From NCBI GenBank assembly GCA_015680685.1, contig MNCI01027046.1, positions 1,194,493 to 1,258,492 on the forward strand: a DNA stretch of 64,000 nt, read 5' to 3'. Shown one piece after another: positions 1-11,454 of this stretch (positions within the stretch are counted from its first letter, which is position 1; every line of letters starts with the position of its first letter). Origin of the DNA: Gnetum montanum. Its lineage: Eukaryota > Streptophyta > Gnetopsida > Gnetales > Gnetaceae. The position numbers and the translations under genes are program-made. Under the pieces are notes generated by a model that ran no database searches, was not told where the DNA came from, and saw nothing but the letters and a program-made list of their open reading frames with translations.

Positions 1-1116
1 AAAAGACTAAAAAAAGCGAAAGTCTTATTTATTTTGAGACACTGATGTCGTGGACTGGGTCACGTGAACCACGACGAGCCTCAAATCGCGGCAGGGAAAC
101 CGCGTAAGCAAACGCCAGCACATGTCGTGCTACCGGTGCCACGTTAGTTACCGATACATCTAAGTAAGTAAATGGCTTTCATTTCATGTGTGCTTGCGCG
201 TTTCCTGTTTACATTTTTCCATTCTGCACAGGAGGCCCGTGACGTTGAGGAATTGATTCGCTGCTTTCATTTATGGAGGTATTGACCAATGCATGCGAAT
301 TGGCACAGCGATTTAACTCTATTTTTGACTTTTGGTACAATCTGTAATGGGCATGTCGGCACCGTCAATGTGTGGATACCATACGCCGAGTGACCTTTCT
401 TTCATGTGATTCCGTTAGGGTTCGATGTTTATTGTTAAATAGCCTTCCATAGGATTTGCCAGCACGATTTCTTCATCGACCTAGTAGATTTTGGTAAGGT
501 ACGCTGTCCATGGTTTGAACAGTTTCTCAGAATGCGTTGCCGTTAGTCTTGTGAGAATTCCTGTCCACCTCTTGTGAATTTCAGTTATGAAGTCGGTTTT
601 TTCTCGGGCAAACTTGGTAAGATTTTTATTGAATGTGAAGACACGATGTTTCTTTCTCTTGCTTTCCTATTTAATGCTCTGAGAAAACCAGAGAGGTAAA
701 AAACATACAGTTTCGGCTTTTTCGTTGTTAACATGCTTAAATTTCTGTGTGATTTCATGTATGGTGGTATGTGTATTGCAAGCTTATTCAGGTTATAATA
801 TGCATTCGAATCTCTCTGTAGTGGACAATGAATCATATAATTTCCGTTGCCATGCAAAGCTGCGACCGCAATCACCGCATGCCTTCATGTTTTCTTTCCA
901 AAAATAAATTCTCTGCTTATTGAGTCTTGTTGAATATAAATGTGATACTGCAAACGAAAAAGCGTTGGTGAAACCTGCTGTTTTGCTAAGGGCTTAGGAT
1001 ACGTAATATTGCAAAATGCGAACAGCGTTGTTTGTTATCGTCATTTCAAACACTCAAGGACGAAGTTTTAACGGCGCACAGGTGACGGCTGTTCACGAAG
1101 GACACATCGAAAACAT
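1..1116. other. Upstream flank of the bHLH gene
   Basis: AT-rich sequence with no coding pattern I can support. A canonical G-box, CACGTG, lies at 61-66, about 1.05 kb before the coding start; JAM and MYC bHLH proteins bind this motif, so autoregulation is conceivable but not shown. No convincing TATA box at a normal distance was found, so the transcription start is undefined and a 5' UTR intron cannot be excluded. Confidence 0.4.
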
Positions 1117-2739
1117 TTGAAGGTTCCGAAGTTCTGCTTGTGTTCAGAAAAAGGATTTGAAATCTCTTCTCCGATGGAAACAGAAATGGGGGCTGTCTTG
1201 AAATCGTGGAACAAGACTGAGAGGCAACTGTTAGAATCCGTCCTTGGCCCCAACGCCTTGGGGCATGTAATCACAAGCTTTATTTCCTGCCAAGGTCTTG
1301 TATCGGGACCGACTGTTGATAATCTGCAAGCGAAGCTTCAATACTTGGTTGAAGCTAAAGGCCCTGTCTGTTGGACGTACTCAATTTTCTGGCAACTGTC
1401 ACGCCAAAAGACAGGAAATCTAACGCTTGCCTGGGGCGATGGATGCTACAGAGATCCAAATAACATCAGCCAGATGCAGCCTGAAGGTAATGATGGAACA
1501 AAACTCAAGTTGCTTCGGAAACTCCACCTTTTCTTCGGCGGTGCAGAGGAGGATAATTTGCCTGGGGATTATATTTCCGACACGGAAATGTTTTACTTAG
1601 TTTCAATGTATTTCTCATTTCCGCCTGGTGTGGGGGCCCCTGGCAAAGCACTCAGCACAGGTAACTGCGTCTGGCTGAATAGTGGAGCCGCGTCATTCAA
1701 TTGTGTCTGTAGCAGGGCGTTTCTGGCCAGAAACGCCCGTATCCGGACCATAGTTTGTGTGCCCACTGATTATGGTGTCGTTGAACTTGGGTCACAGCAG
1801 TTGATCATTCACAACAACGCTATTGTACAGCATACAAAATCTCTTTTCTGCAGTGAGACTCTGCTGCACCAAGATGGAACCATTAGATCAAGATGCCCTT
1901 CATTGACGGAGAAAACTCGGGAGCTACCAAGCACTAAGGTTCGGATGTTCGTCAACGACGTCAACGCTAACCGTGAAAACAGCATTTCCCAAAGCTGTTG
2001 GGCGTCATCTGCTCTTGGCAAAGTTGGAGGGACCCTGAAAGCTGAGGGTTATGAGGTCGAATCACTCTGCCGAACAGAGTCGCAGTCAGATGGCAAATTC
2101 AGATCCATGGAAATGATGTCACATTCGGACGGCAAACTCAGCTCGATGGAGCTATCAAATTCAGATGGCAAATTCGGCTTGAAAGAGGAGAAAACTCAGT
2201 TACCCAGAAAAAGAGGCAGAGGCAGGAAGCCAAGCAATGGCAGAGATGAGCCTATGAATCATGTTGAAGCAGAACGTCAGCGGCGTGAGAAGCTGAATCA
2301 GAGGTTTTATGGTCTGCGAGCCATTGTGCCCAACATTTCAAAAATGGACAAAGCTTCGCTGCTGGGTGATGCCATTTCCTATATACAGGAGCTGCAGCAG
2401 AAGCTCAAGCATTTGGAGGAGGAACAGCACAAGCTGAAGCATTTGGAGGAGCAGGAGATGCATGGAAAAGTTTGCGATGAGACAACAGACATTGATATGG
2501 TTTCTGATATAAATTTAGAGATAACCGATAACGGCGAAGGTCATATTCAGGTGAGCTGCCCCGGAGATATTCATCCGCTGTCTAGGATCTTTCGCACTTT
2601 ACAGCACAAGCAGATGGATGTCTACAAAACAGAAATGTCAATGCTTGATGACGACATGGTGATGCATGAACTTACAGTCCGGCTGAAGGATGCACAGGGA
2701 CTAACAAAAGAGGACATTGTTTCTGCAATTCCAGATTGA
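1117..2739 (+). CDS. JAM-type (bHLH3/13/17-like) jasmonate-responsive bHLH transcription factor
   Basis: Single-exon gene for a 540-residue nuclear transcription factor. Residues about 30-235 form a bHLH-MYC_N domain with the signatures [12 protein letters not shown] (104-115) and [19 protein letters not shown] basic stretch RKRGRGRKP precedes the bHLH (about 380-430), whose DNA-contacting H382, E386 and R390 are in the H-E-R arrangement typical of G-box binders. The C-terminal 65 residues resemble the ACT-like dimerisation region. In Arabidopsis this subfamily (JAM1-3) is intronless, lacks the MYC2 activation domain, binds JAZ proteins and represses jasmonate responses by competing with MYC2; that role here is inferred. 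ATG at 1117 gives the longest product, but the in-frame ATG at 1174 (METEMG) sits just before the conserved region and may be the real start. Two internal peptide repeats, SDGKF/SDGKL (x3) and KLKHLEE (x2), are unusual. Confidence 0.9.
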   Translation: MKVPKFCLCSEKGFEISSPMETEMGAVLKSWNKTERQLLESVLGPNALGHVITSFISCQGLVSGPTVDNLQAKLQYLVEAKGPVCWTYSIFWQLSRQKTGNLTLAWGDGCYRDPNNISQMQPEGNDGTKLKLLRKLHLFFGGAEEDNLPGDYISDTEMFYLVSMYFSFPPGVGAPGKALSTGNCVWLNSGAASFNCVCSRAFLARNARIRTIVCVPTDYGVVELGSQQLIIHNNAIVQHTKSLFCSETLLHQDGTIRSRCPSLTEKTRELPSTKVRMFVNDVNANRENSISQSCWASSALGKVGGTLKAEGYEVESLCRTESQSDGKFRSMEMMSHSDGKLSSMELSNSDGKFGLKEEKTQLPRKRGRGRKPSNGRDEPMNHVEAERQRREKLNQRFYGLRAIVPNISKMDKASLLGDAISYIQELQQKLKHLEEEQHKLKHLEEQEMHGKVCDETTDIDMVSDINLEITDNGEGHIQVSCPGDIHPLSRIFRTLQHKQMDVYKTEMSMLDDDMVMHELTVRLKDAQGLTKEDIVSAIPD

Positions 2740-2770
2740 TTTATCAAAACGCTTTCCAAAAGCTACCATC

Positions 2771-2772
<2 letters not shown>

Positions 2773-2811
<39 letters not shown>

Positions 2812-2812
2812 A
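2773..2812. repeat. (TA)n/(TGTA)n microsatellite
   Basis: About 13 TA units run straight into three TGTA/TATG units, 34 bp after the bHLH stop codon, so the microsatellite probably lies in the 3' UTR and should be length-variable. Confidence 0.9.
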
Positions 2813-5180
2813 TTCTGGTCTTTCTTGTGTGCTCACGTGCTGCTGGTGTGTAACTAGCTTGAAAGACTTGAAGGAAGGTCTTTGTCAATGCGGACTGGAG
2901 GCTAATTGCATGTCACCATATATTTCTAACTTCAAAGTTTGTAGGCTTGTCTGAAAGGCAACAATTGGCAAAAGCGGTTGCATAGGTAACCAGTCTTATT
3001 ACGAAACTGAAACTGAAACGTTTTTTTTATTATACATTGCAGCCTTACTTTAAAGTCTTAATCGAAGCAAACACATATTTGTTTTTACCATCAAATTCTC
3101 CAGCAACCTGCAAGTTTATAATGCAACCGGCGTTGGACGCTGTTTGTTGAGCTGAGGTGTCCATTGTCTTCTATGAATAGACAATTGTTCAAGATTAAAG
3201 TAGATTGTCGGACCGTTTTTCTTTAATTAATGTGTAGCTTTTCATAGAGTTGCCAGAAGTCCAACCGTGCTAAGAAATGTGCAGCTTTTCATTAAGTTGC
3301 TAGAAGTCGGACCGTGCTAACGTTCACTGAACTTTAAAATAGTAACAGATCATTCAGAAGTGAATTTGTTAAATGAGCACTAAAGGAAAATGTTTTTAAA
3401 AAGAAACCAAAAAGAGAAATGTACAGATGTTACTCCTTGTCCGTAAGTTGATGTTCGAAATAAAAACTACCACGAACAAACGTACCCGACCGAGCGTGCC
3501 CGAAACCGTCACAGAAACGCACAAAACGGTTTTGACCGAAAACAACGGAACCGAAAATGCAGAGGATGAAAGGAAAGGATGGAATAAAACAACAGTGAAA
3601 GCGAAGAAAAGAAAGCAGAAACCTAAACCTCAACCTCAACCTCAACCTGAACAGAACAGATATGCTGGCGCTGGTGTCATATGAGGTTCGGCTCGTGGCT
3701 TGGACACCGTGCACGTGGCCACGTACGTGCGCTTCACCGGTTTCATCGTGGACTACCTCTGCGGCATTCATCATCAATCATAATCTATGCCGGCCTTCCC
3801 TGCTACCACAACATACATCTCTCCATATTCTTTCTCAATCGCTGTAAAGTGTAAACTGATTATTTCTTGTGTCATCTTTATCAAATGAACTCGTTTTCGA
3901 GTCATTCCGATATAATCCCCAAACTGGGTTTGGTACATACTGCATGCATTGTTGTCTCTAATTTCTAAGAGAGTTTCAATGACCCTCGTAGAAGTGTTGG
4001 TTATATGTTTAATCGTTTGGTTCTGGTTAGGACGAACCCCAAATGCAAGTGTGCGCAATTTGGGTGCCAAGTTGAAAGTCAAAACTTTTCAGATGAAAAT
4101 AAAAAAGAAACAATTGGTACTTGCAGAATTAATGACTTTTAAAAGTGAGAAGAAATGGTACCATTGTTTTTCAAATGGCATCGGCTAGTTCAAAACTAAA
4201 ATGTATTCAGGTTAAGGATGAATTAGTTTTATAGGATAAAATCAAATGATATTTTAAATTAGGATGAGAATTCAGGATAATAATTCTTATTTGGATGAAT
4301 TGTGAGAATGTTTAAGTATAATAAGTTTTTAAGTAAGCAATATGATTTTTCACATTTGAGTTTTGATGCTAGCCAAAAACTAAAATTTCTATATTTGATT
4401 TTGCACTCTAATTGAGCTTTAGAGATAAAAAATGGAAAATGACCCTACCAACATGAGTGCATGTAAGTACTCTCTTTTGTTAATATTTCCAATTTTAATC
4501 TGATTTTTACACTGGTTTGCTCCAATTTTTCGGATCTGATTTATAAAAAGGGGGTTGCATCTGATGTGATTTTTCAATCCTTGAATAAGATATTATAGTT
4601 GCAAATTTGGTTACTAGGAACAATTGCAACTTTGTTAATGATGGCAAAAATCATAGCATGCACATTTCTATTAATCTACGAATGTGATAGAATTATAATT
4701 TTAATTTCAAAAATTAATTAATATTTCTTTAGAATTCACCAAATTTAAACAGTTAAATCCTTCTAAGAAGTTGAATTTTAAGTTTTCTTCAAAATGAAGT
4801 TTGAAGAGAGTATTCATGAGAAAAATAAAAATATTATTCAAACATATTTGATGAGCTATACAGAGTTTTGGTTTTGTTAAAAGTATATATTATCAAATTT
4901 TTTATTTTACGTTTTTGAATTGCTAAGGAACGCGATCCACCACTGTGGCAACGAAAATGCTCAGATGGAATGTCGATTGGTCTTTTACTGTTTTGAATGC
5001 ATCCAGGTGGAAGTGGACGTAAAGTTTATGGGGAGTACATGTTATACCTTTAACTTTTATTGCCAATTAAAAAAAAAAGTGTAGGAAAGCTCAATATGAC
5101 AGTTTTGTTTCTATGAGATAGCGCTGAGCCCGTTGAATTAAAAGTTTTTATTTCCATTTTTCTTTACCATGCATCTGATC
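2813..5180. other. Intergenic AT-rich DNA
   Basis: No gene found. Short open frames (3427-3684 +, 3430-3777 -, 3774-4082 -, 3949-4188 +) overlap each other on both strands and match no family I know. The region 3450-3760 is less AT-rich than its surroundings and contains a small hexamer repeat, but no splice or promoter context supports a gene. Confidence 0.4.
3622..3648. repeat. (CCTCAA)n short tandem repeat
   Basis: Four to five copies of the hexamer CCTCAA/CCTAAA. It reads as alternating Pro-Gln on one strand and Leu-Arg on the other. This looks like a simple repeat rather than a telomere, because the unit is not the heptamer CCCTAAA. Confidence 0.8.
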
Positions 5181-5246
5181 TCTTACAATCTTTGAATCAT
5201 AAGTTTTGTTCATTCTTACAATCTTTGAATCATAAGTTTTGTTCAT
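5181..5246. repeat. 33-bp perfect tandem duplication
   Basis: Two identical adjacent 33-bp copies, 5181-5213 and 5214-5246, each starting TCTTACAATCTTTGAATC. No divergence between copies, so recent; no coding potential. Confidence 0.9.
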
Positions 5247-5861
5247 TCAAAGTGCTTTTGAAGGTATATTTGAAATGTTCTGTTTTCTTATAACATGCTT
5301 TACTAAATGAATTTTTTTATTTCGTAATCTTCAGAACCTGCATTAAATCCATATTGTAGAACTCAAATTCAGAATTTCACCAGCTCAAATTTTTACCCTC
5401 TACCTTCCATTTCACATCATTTTCTTCCTTAAAATTTTTTATTATTTTATCGTTGTTTTCCATAGAACAACAAAGAGGCAAAGTTTGTCCGTAAAAAATG
5501 GTGGGAACTCAAGGGCCACTTCAACCTGTAACCTGTTATAAAGCCTAATTATTTAATAATTTGAGCGAGTTAAATTCGAGCATCTAGGAGTGCGTAGGAC
5601 CCATAAAGAACACAGTTCAATTCATGACTTGATTAGTTCATAATCCTATAAAGTTCACATTTGTCTTCTGTGTCCACCGGAGGCTGGAAGCCGGCCAAGT
5701 CTCTGACGCCGGCCTTCCGTTCCTTCTCGGAAACACCCACAAAGTCCAGCCCCATGATCGAATTGATGCAAAGCACGCTCAAACTCAGCCTTCACAAGAA
5801 GGATTTTAATGATATGAAACGGAGGAGTAAATGTAAGACAAAATTTGTGGGTTGCACATGA
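5247..5861. other. AT-rich DNA with a GC-rich island (5661-5823)
   Basis: Mostly AT-rich. From 5661 to 5823 the composition jumps and a 66-codon plus frame is open (TGGWKPAKSLTPAF...), with another open frame on the minus strand. No family is recognised. The island may be a fragment of a gene whose other part is the GC-rich block at 8100-8480, but that link is only compositional. Confidence 0.3.
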
Positions 5862-6046
5862 AATTTACATGGATAGATAACTGGAAATGCACAATGCGGC
5901 TTGAATTAAAATTGGTGTTTGGATTCTTCTTTCACATTGGCACTTTGCAACAATGGTGTATGCAACCTTTAAGCGTCTATAAAAGGGGACCAGAGATTCG
6001 TAGTGCCTTTGTTCTCCCATTAAGAACGAATTTATAGGACCCAATC
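5862..6046 (+). repeat. Direct repeat, copy 1, with TATA-like box
   Basis: About 185 bp that recur at 7850-8056 with moderate divergence. Shared blocks include ATAGATAAC...AAATGCACAATG, TTTGGATTCTTCTTTC and GGTGTATGCAACCT. This copy has TCTATAAAAGGGG near 5978-5990, a good plus-strand TATA box. The pair may be either the LTRs of the copia remnant between them or duplicated host promoter DNA. The plus orientation of the TATA box favours the second reading, because the copia remnant reads on the minus strand. Confidence 0.6.
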
Positions 6047-6137
6047 CCAACATGTAAATGCATTACCGATATGGAGGCCACCTTGATGCGTTAACATAAC
6101 ATACGTGTAAACATGAAAACACATAATGCATGTTACA

Positions 6138-7420
6138 ATCTCCCACTTGGTCTCCAGTCCAAAGTTCAAGAAATAAATGCATGAATCATGGTGATAGTTT
6201 CTCTCAATGTAAGTATTATCTTTCATGTATTACAATGCATTATATCTCAAATGTAATTTCTTATATCGTAATTAGCTTTATGAATAAACCAATGTTTATT
6301 TTAGGTCTTGCCATATGTGAATTGTTTTCATGTGGTATGTGCAAACCATATAAGAAAATAGCACAATTGAACAAGAGTTTCATTAAAACTGTAAAGTTGT
6401 ACGTACAACAAATTATCTTATCCTTAAATGACTTTGATGACATTCCTTTTGTCAAAGGGTTAGCTATCATCAATTCAATATATATATGCTCAATGACCAC
6501 TTTGTTTTCCTTAATGCGTTCCATTATGACTAAGTACTTTATGTCGATGTATTTACTTCAACTACCACTCTTATTATTCTTAGTCATAAAGATAGTAGCT
6601 AAATTATCACAAAACATTCTTAATGGCCTAGATATAGAATCCACAATTCTAAGCTCTAATATAAAACTTTTTAACCATACACCATGTGAAGTAGCCTCAA
6701 AACAAGAAACGAACTTTGCCTCCATGATGAAAGTAGCAACCAAAGTTTGCTTTTCACTCTTTCATGATATAGCTCCTCTAGCTAGAATAAAAACATAACC
6801 AGATGTTGATGTTGATTTCTGTGAATTAACACACCTAGCAAAGTCTAAATTGAAGTAGCCAGTCACCTCCAAGGAGTTAGTTCATTTATACATAAGCATG
6901 TAATCTTTTGTATCTTTTGAAGGTACCTCATCACTTTCTTTGCAGTCCTTCAGTGGTCCATACCTGGATTACTCTAATATCTACCTAACATTCCCACAAC
7001 AAATGCAATGTCAGGTCTTGTGTAGACTTAAGCATACGTAAGGCTTCCAATAGCTAAAGCATATGGAATGTTGCTCATCTAATTTTTCTCTAAATCATTC
7101 CTAGGGCATTGGTTCAAATTGAACCTGTCACCCTTCACAATGGGTGCTATACTTGGTGAACAATCTTTCATTCAAAACCTCTCTAAAACTTTATCGATAT
7201 AGGTTTCCTGCAATAGTCCCAAAATACATTTAAATTTGTCTCTATGGATCTGAATGCCAATGACATAAGATGCCTCACCCATATCCTTCATGTTGGAATT
7301 CTTGGAGAGAAAATGTTTCACCTCGTATAGAAATCCACTGTTATTGGTTGCAAGAAGAATATCATCACATATAGAACAAGGAAACAGATTTTGCTCCCAC
7401 TAATGATCTTATGGTATATA
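6138..7420 (-). mobile_element. Ty1/copia remnant: reverse transcriptase C-terminus, RNase H and polypurine tract
   Basis: Read from 7420 down to 6138. A broken YVDDILLATNNSGFLYEV motif opens the reverse transcriptase end near 7400. It is followed by MKDMGEASYVIGIQIHRD, TRPDIAFVVGMLGRY and the RNase H stretch around 6743-6558 (EAKFVSCFEATSHGVWLK, RPLRMFCDN), ending in ELMIANPLTKGM. The tract AAGTGGGAGAT at 6138-6148 is the usual copia polypurine tract, so an LTR beginning TGTAACATGC should start at 6137 and run to lower coordinates. Gag, protease, integrase and the front of the reverse transcriptase are missing, and stops and frameshifts are frequent. It is an old, dead 3' fragment. Confidence 0.85.
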
Positions 7421-7727
7421 CATGTAGGATAAAGTCTATTATATTATATATGATTAATCACAATTTAATTTTCCATATGTGATTCAAAACTTTTAACAAT
7501 TTTGCACAATTAAAGATGTTGTGGCTACTTTGTAATCCTACAAAAAAAAATATCACAAGTTACAATTTTATATAGGAAAAACTATGCATTACAAAATTTT
7601 TAATATTCTTTAAATAAAGCAACTTTATGCATAGATCAAAACCCCAAAATATCACTTAAATGGGCACCCTTGAAAAAGGAACCCACACAAACCAACACCT
7701 TTAAAGAGATGCCCATCACAATCAGGA
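7421..7727. other. AT-rich spacer, nothing recognised
   Basis: About 300 bp of AT-rich sequence between the copia remnant and a tandem repeat. I see no coding or structural signal. Confidence 0.5.
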
Positions 7728-7848
7728 CTTCCACTTACTAATCCGTAATGGCAACAATACAGAGACAGAGATAGCAGACCTTCCACTTACTAATCCGTAA
7801 TGGCAACCATACAGAGACAGAGATAGCATACCTTACACTTACTAATGG
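7728..7848. repeat. 52-bp tandem repeat, about 2.3 copies
   Basis: Copies start at 7728, 7780 and 7832 (partial), each beginning CTTCCACTTACTAATCCG or a close variant and containing CAGAGACAGAGATAGCA. The first two copies differ at very few positions. Confidence 0.9.
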
Positions 7849-7849
7849 T

Positions 7850-8056
7850 TAATGATGGTATGACCAAGGAATTTATATGCATAGATAACCCAAAATGCAC
7901 AATGTGGAACTTTGGATTCTTCTTTCGCATTAACGCTCTGCAACAACGGTGTATGCAACCTCTAACCATTTGTCAAAGGACCAGGACCAGAACTGCACCA
8001 TCTGTCAAAGGACCACAACTACAATCCTGCTAGATGCCTTTATTTATAAACCACAA
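7850..8056 (+). repeat. Direct repeat, copy 2
   Basis: Second copy of the 5862-6046 repeat. It contains an extra internal duplication (TGTCAAAGGACCA repeated near 7971 and 8001) and ends with TTTATTTATAAACC, a weaker TATA-like sequence. It lies directly before the GC-rich frame at 8062. Confidence 0.6.
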
Positions 8057-8061
8057 TTACC

Positions 8062-8499
8062 ATGAAAAGGTCATGCATTAATGTACACATAAAAGTGGGA
8101 ACGCATAACCCAGGTTATAGGCAAAATCTGATGCACAGCCACGTCTGGGTGGAGTCCAGCGTTCTGGCCTTTTTGGGAGGAGTGGACAGCTGTCCCGTCC
8201 GGAAAACCGAATCAGTGGGAATCGTCATCTTCCATTCTGCAAAACTCTGCCTAATCCTGACGGATCGCTGGGGCGCACCGTCCCTGATCGTGACATTTTG
8301 GGCATACCCGGCTCAGGTTTCTGCAACGACTGTTTTGATGCAGCCCACCAAGAATTTCGTCGTTCTGGCCTATGATTCGGGCCTTCTGGACCCGTCCGCA
8401 GCTGCCGCCATTAGAGGCAAGAATCAGCTTCAGGGCCAGCCTGATAAACAGCAGGACGTCAAACTGGTGAACCTCTTGGAAGAGTATTTTAACTATTAA
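8062..8499 (+). other. GC-rich open frame, possible gene fragment
   Basis: A 145-codon open frame from an ATG six bases after the direct repeat to a TAA. From 8130 on it is clearly richer in GC than its surroundings, which is exon-like. The conceptual product ends ...DSGLLDPSAAAAIRG...LVNLLEEYFNY. I do not recognise a family, and frames on the minus strand are also long here, so coding strand is uncertain. It could be a broken exon of a host gene, a short gene driven by the adjacent TATA-bearing repeat, or chance. Confidence 0.3.
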
Positions 8500-8616
8500 C
8501 AAAAATGGGTTACGTTGAAACGGAGAATTGTGGAGTAAGGAGCAAGCATTTTGAGGAAAATATAGCCTCCAGGATGTAGTTAAAAAAAATGAAGGACCTC
8601 TGCACCCACAGCCGCT

Positions 8617-8748
8617 ATGCTCCTGATGCTGCTTCTGCTTCTGATTCTGGTTCTGGTTTCGGGTCCTGCCGGTGGTTCTGCTTCTGCTTCTGACCTGGAT
8701 TCCTTACGGGCGTTCTTATGTTTTCCATTTTTCCGGATCTGTTTTTAA
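8617..8748 (+). CDS. Small frame encoding a signal-peptide-like N-terminus
   Basis: A 43-residue frame starting MLLMLLLLLILVLVSG, then PAGGSASASDLDSLRAFL and a stop. A run of 12 hydrophobic residues followed by small residues and a plausible A-x-A type cleavage zone looks like a secreted or receptor-like N-terminus. The frame ends soon after, with no clear 5' splice site, so it is either a broken first exon or a coincidence of a CTT/CTG-rich tract. It lies 118 bp after the GC-rich frame at 8062-8499. Confidence 0.25.
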   Translation: MLLMLLLLLILVLVSGPAGGSASASDLDSLRAFLCFPFFRICF

Positions 8749-9359
8749 TTGGTAGAGTGGTAGTAGCGTGGATGTCAGCATGGACCTTTTTCATGTTATT
8801 TAATGTTCGCTTGGCATCCAAAACTGTGTTTCCAATGAAAAAGAAAAAACGGGTTTTATTATGCTGTTCGAGTTGATGTCCTCTTGCGCAAATTGGTGAA
8901 TTCATTGTTTACTGACGCGTCTCGGGTATAACAAATTTATATTGCAATACACTGGCTATGGTAGTAGGAATCGCACTCTCTTTCCCTAGATACGGTAGCT
9001 GTTAACAACAATTATAACAGCGGCCTTAAAAGTGCTTCAGAGATGGTTTTTAACCCCTTGGGTTAATGCTTTAGAAAATTTAAAGTAGGGGCGATTCAAG
9101 ACGGTACTTTGGTGAAAAGGGAAGGGGACGTAGACTTTCACATCAAATTCTTTATTAAGTAAATGGTATAAGGTTTTTAAATGTATGAAAAAGGAGTGAA
9201 GGCCACAGATACGGTAAGATAAGTATAGATAGAAGTGTTGGTGTATGTTGGAACTTGAAACATATTTTTTAATTATATTAACTCCTAAGACATTGTCAAA
9301 TTAACATGTAGTTACTATATCAATAGCCTTACCACTAGGTTAACACTTTGCTTTTAAGA
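8749..9359. other. Intergenic spacer, nothing recognised
   Basis: About 600 bp without a supported gene, repeat or element end. Confidence 0.4.
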
Positions 9360-10625
9360 AACAGTATTTGAATGATGTGTCTTAATATTTCCAACCCTTA
9401 GCAATAAGATCATGTGGAGCTCTAACATTTTATTGCACATTAAAAAAAGGAAGTTTATTAAAGAAGAGCAAGAAAGAATGATTACTAAGCTTAAATCTAA
9501 TATAAAATTATTTTGGAATTTCTTCCAAGATAGCAAAATGGTTAGGATTTTTCTTTATCTACTATTCAAATTTTCTTCAATAACCTATTTAATTAAGAGG
9601 CTCCTATTGTGCAAGATAATTCTAATGTGCTTGAGTTATCATTGATGGTGTTTCTACAAGAATTCAAAGGTTATCTTCTAGGAAAGGTGGTGATATCAAT
9701 AGATTATATGTAAAGCTTATTAAATGGGGTAGTCCATTGGTATGGAAAGTAGCTTACAACCTTCTTAATAAATGGCTTTAGCATGGTTTAGATCTCTCTT
9801 GATGTTCTAGTTGAGTAGTCTTATTTTTCAAAAAGGGGCATAAGATAGATCTTAATAATTACAAATTGATCACAATCAATTCAATTTTCACTTAGCTTTT
9901 GGGCACTATTTTGGAGAATAAACTTAGTACATGGGCAAAAATGCAAGGTCTTCGTGCTCAATCATAAGTAGGTTTCAAGAGGATTTATTCTATTATAGAT
10001 CATCTAATAACTTTGCGCTATTGCATAGAGAAAGCAAAAGGCCCCAACCATAAGATTGTTTTGCTTGAGATAAACTTTGGAAGAGATTGGATAGCATTAA
10101 CATTCCACAATATATCCTTTTTGCTCCTAAAAGAATCTACAAGATTGTTGACATTCGTATTGAAGATAATCTTATTAGAGAATAAACAATTATCAATAGT
10201 TTAACAGGAGTTAAACAAGGTTATTCTTTATTCCCTACCCTTTTTGGCATATTTATAAATGAATTGGAGGAATGGATGCAAAATGCCTATAATCATGCTA
10301 TGTAAATGAAAGGATTATTTTTGAACATGCTTTTCTTTGTAAATGATGTGGCCTTGATTGTAAAATCAGCAACAAGATTAAATTATATGTTTCAAATTGT
10401 CCATGACTACTACAACCATTCTAGTATGAAATATAGATGACACTAAAATTCTAATTTATGGTAATAGAAATAATAAATTATGATTTTTTTTCATGTGAAT
10501 ATTATAAATATTTTGGAGTTTAATTTTTTTTCATGTGAACATCCTTATTACTTAAAGGGTTTCAAATCGCATGCAAGATATATTTGTTCTAAGAAATAAT
10601 TGCATCAAGAAACAAATTTGGCATG
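9360..10625 (+). mobile_element. LINE (non-LTR retrotransposon), upstream part, split by an LTR element
   Basis: Degraded ORF2. Near 9440-9540 a linker-like stretch KRKFIKEEQERM...LFWNFFQDSK is seen. Reverse transcriptase motifs follow: KLITINSIF and GTILENKLSTWAKMQGLRAQS near 9865-9965, GFKRIYSIIDHLITLRYCIEK (about 9971-10033), TGVKQGYSLFPTLFGIFINELEEW (about 10206-10275; plant LINEs read GCPLSPTLFG) and LFFVNDVALIVKSATRLN (10334-10390), where the catalytic DD has become ND. Stops and frameshifts abound. The sequence breaks at 10625 and resumes at 23255, across the Athila insertion. The LINE clade cannot be assigned by eye. Confidence 0.8.
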
Positions 10626-11454
10626 TGATGAGCAACAAGGTACCCCTATGCCCAACCATACGAATCACTAAGGTGTTACGCGTGATCCGGTCAAATTCTA
10701 TGGACCTATAGTTATCTAATGCACTAGCTCTTCTAGGAAGTGAAATGGGTGTTGAGAATGTTCATTGTCTTCCTTATTACACTTATGAGGTTCAAAGGTA
10801 TGGTTTTAAGTGTAATTGAGGTATATGATTTTTCTTACTTTATATTTTATGGATTTGGTCACCTACAACAAGAATGAAGAGTAGAGTAACTTAGAATTTA
10901 ACTTATTTACTGCCTATCTAGCCTAACACAAGTAACCGTTCCACTTTCCCGAACACATCCTGAACACATATAGCACTCCTGGACTACCAAATGTTAAGCG
11001 TTGCTGGGTTACCAAGTACTGTATGAATGCTCAAAGTGGTCGTTCTTGCGTTCATTAACTGTTGGAAATAAAATGCTTAATTTAGATGCATTAAAGTAAA
11101 GAGAAAGAAAGTAAAGTGCAATAAAGAAAATATTAAGCTATTCTCAGTGCTACAAGGATTGTCAAAAAAGTTCATTTTATTCTCGTCACATTACTGCACT
11201 CAAGTACATCAGTGCTCAAATAAAGAACCGTACACACTTAGACTCCTTCTACAGGCACTCAAAAAATATTCTAACTCTGAGGAAAAGAAACAATAAGAGC
11301 TTCACTACTCTGACTAAGAAAGATAAAAAAAATGACTTGAAAACTGGAGCCTAGGCGCAGTATTTATTGACTTGGGGTATACACCCCCAACATCATGTAT
11401 GTAATGTGGCATTTAGACCCCGATGTCAGAGTCGACATAAAATGTGACTCATCA
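10626..11454 (-). repeat. 3' LTR of the 12.6 kb Athila element
   Basis: 829 bp, pairing with 22434-23254. On the minus strand it begins TGATGAGTCACATTTTATG and ends GCTCATCA. A purine tract GGGGGTA (11455-11461) lies just outside its start, as expected for plus-strand priming. A TATA-like AATAAATACTGC is present near 11360-11372 on the minus strand. Confidence 0.9.

Noticed and set aside
3618-3650. Interstitial telomeric repeat
   Set aside because: The unit is CCTCAA with a single CCTAAA; plant telomeres are CCCTAAA.
3774-4082. 102-codon minus-strand frame near 4 kb
   Set aside because: No recognisable motif, no promoter or splice signals, and an overlapping plus-strand frame; not enough to call a gene.
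8251-8502. Minus-strand CPKCHDQGRC motif resembling a zinc-binding or DnaJ central-domain repeat
   Set aside because: Only one Cys cluster, no glycine-rich or J-domain context, and the opposite strand is equally open. Likely chance.
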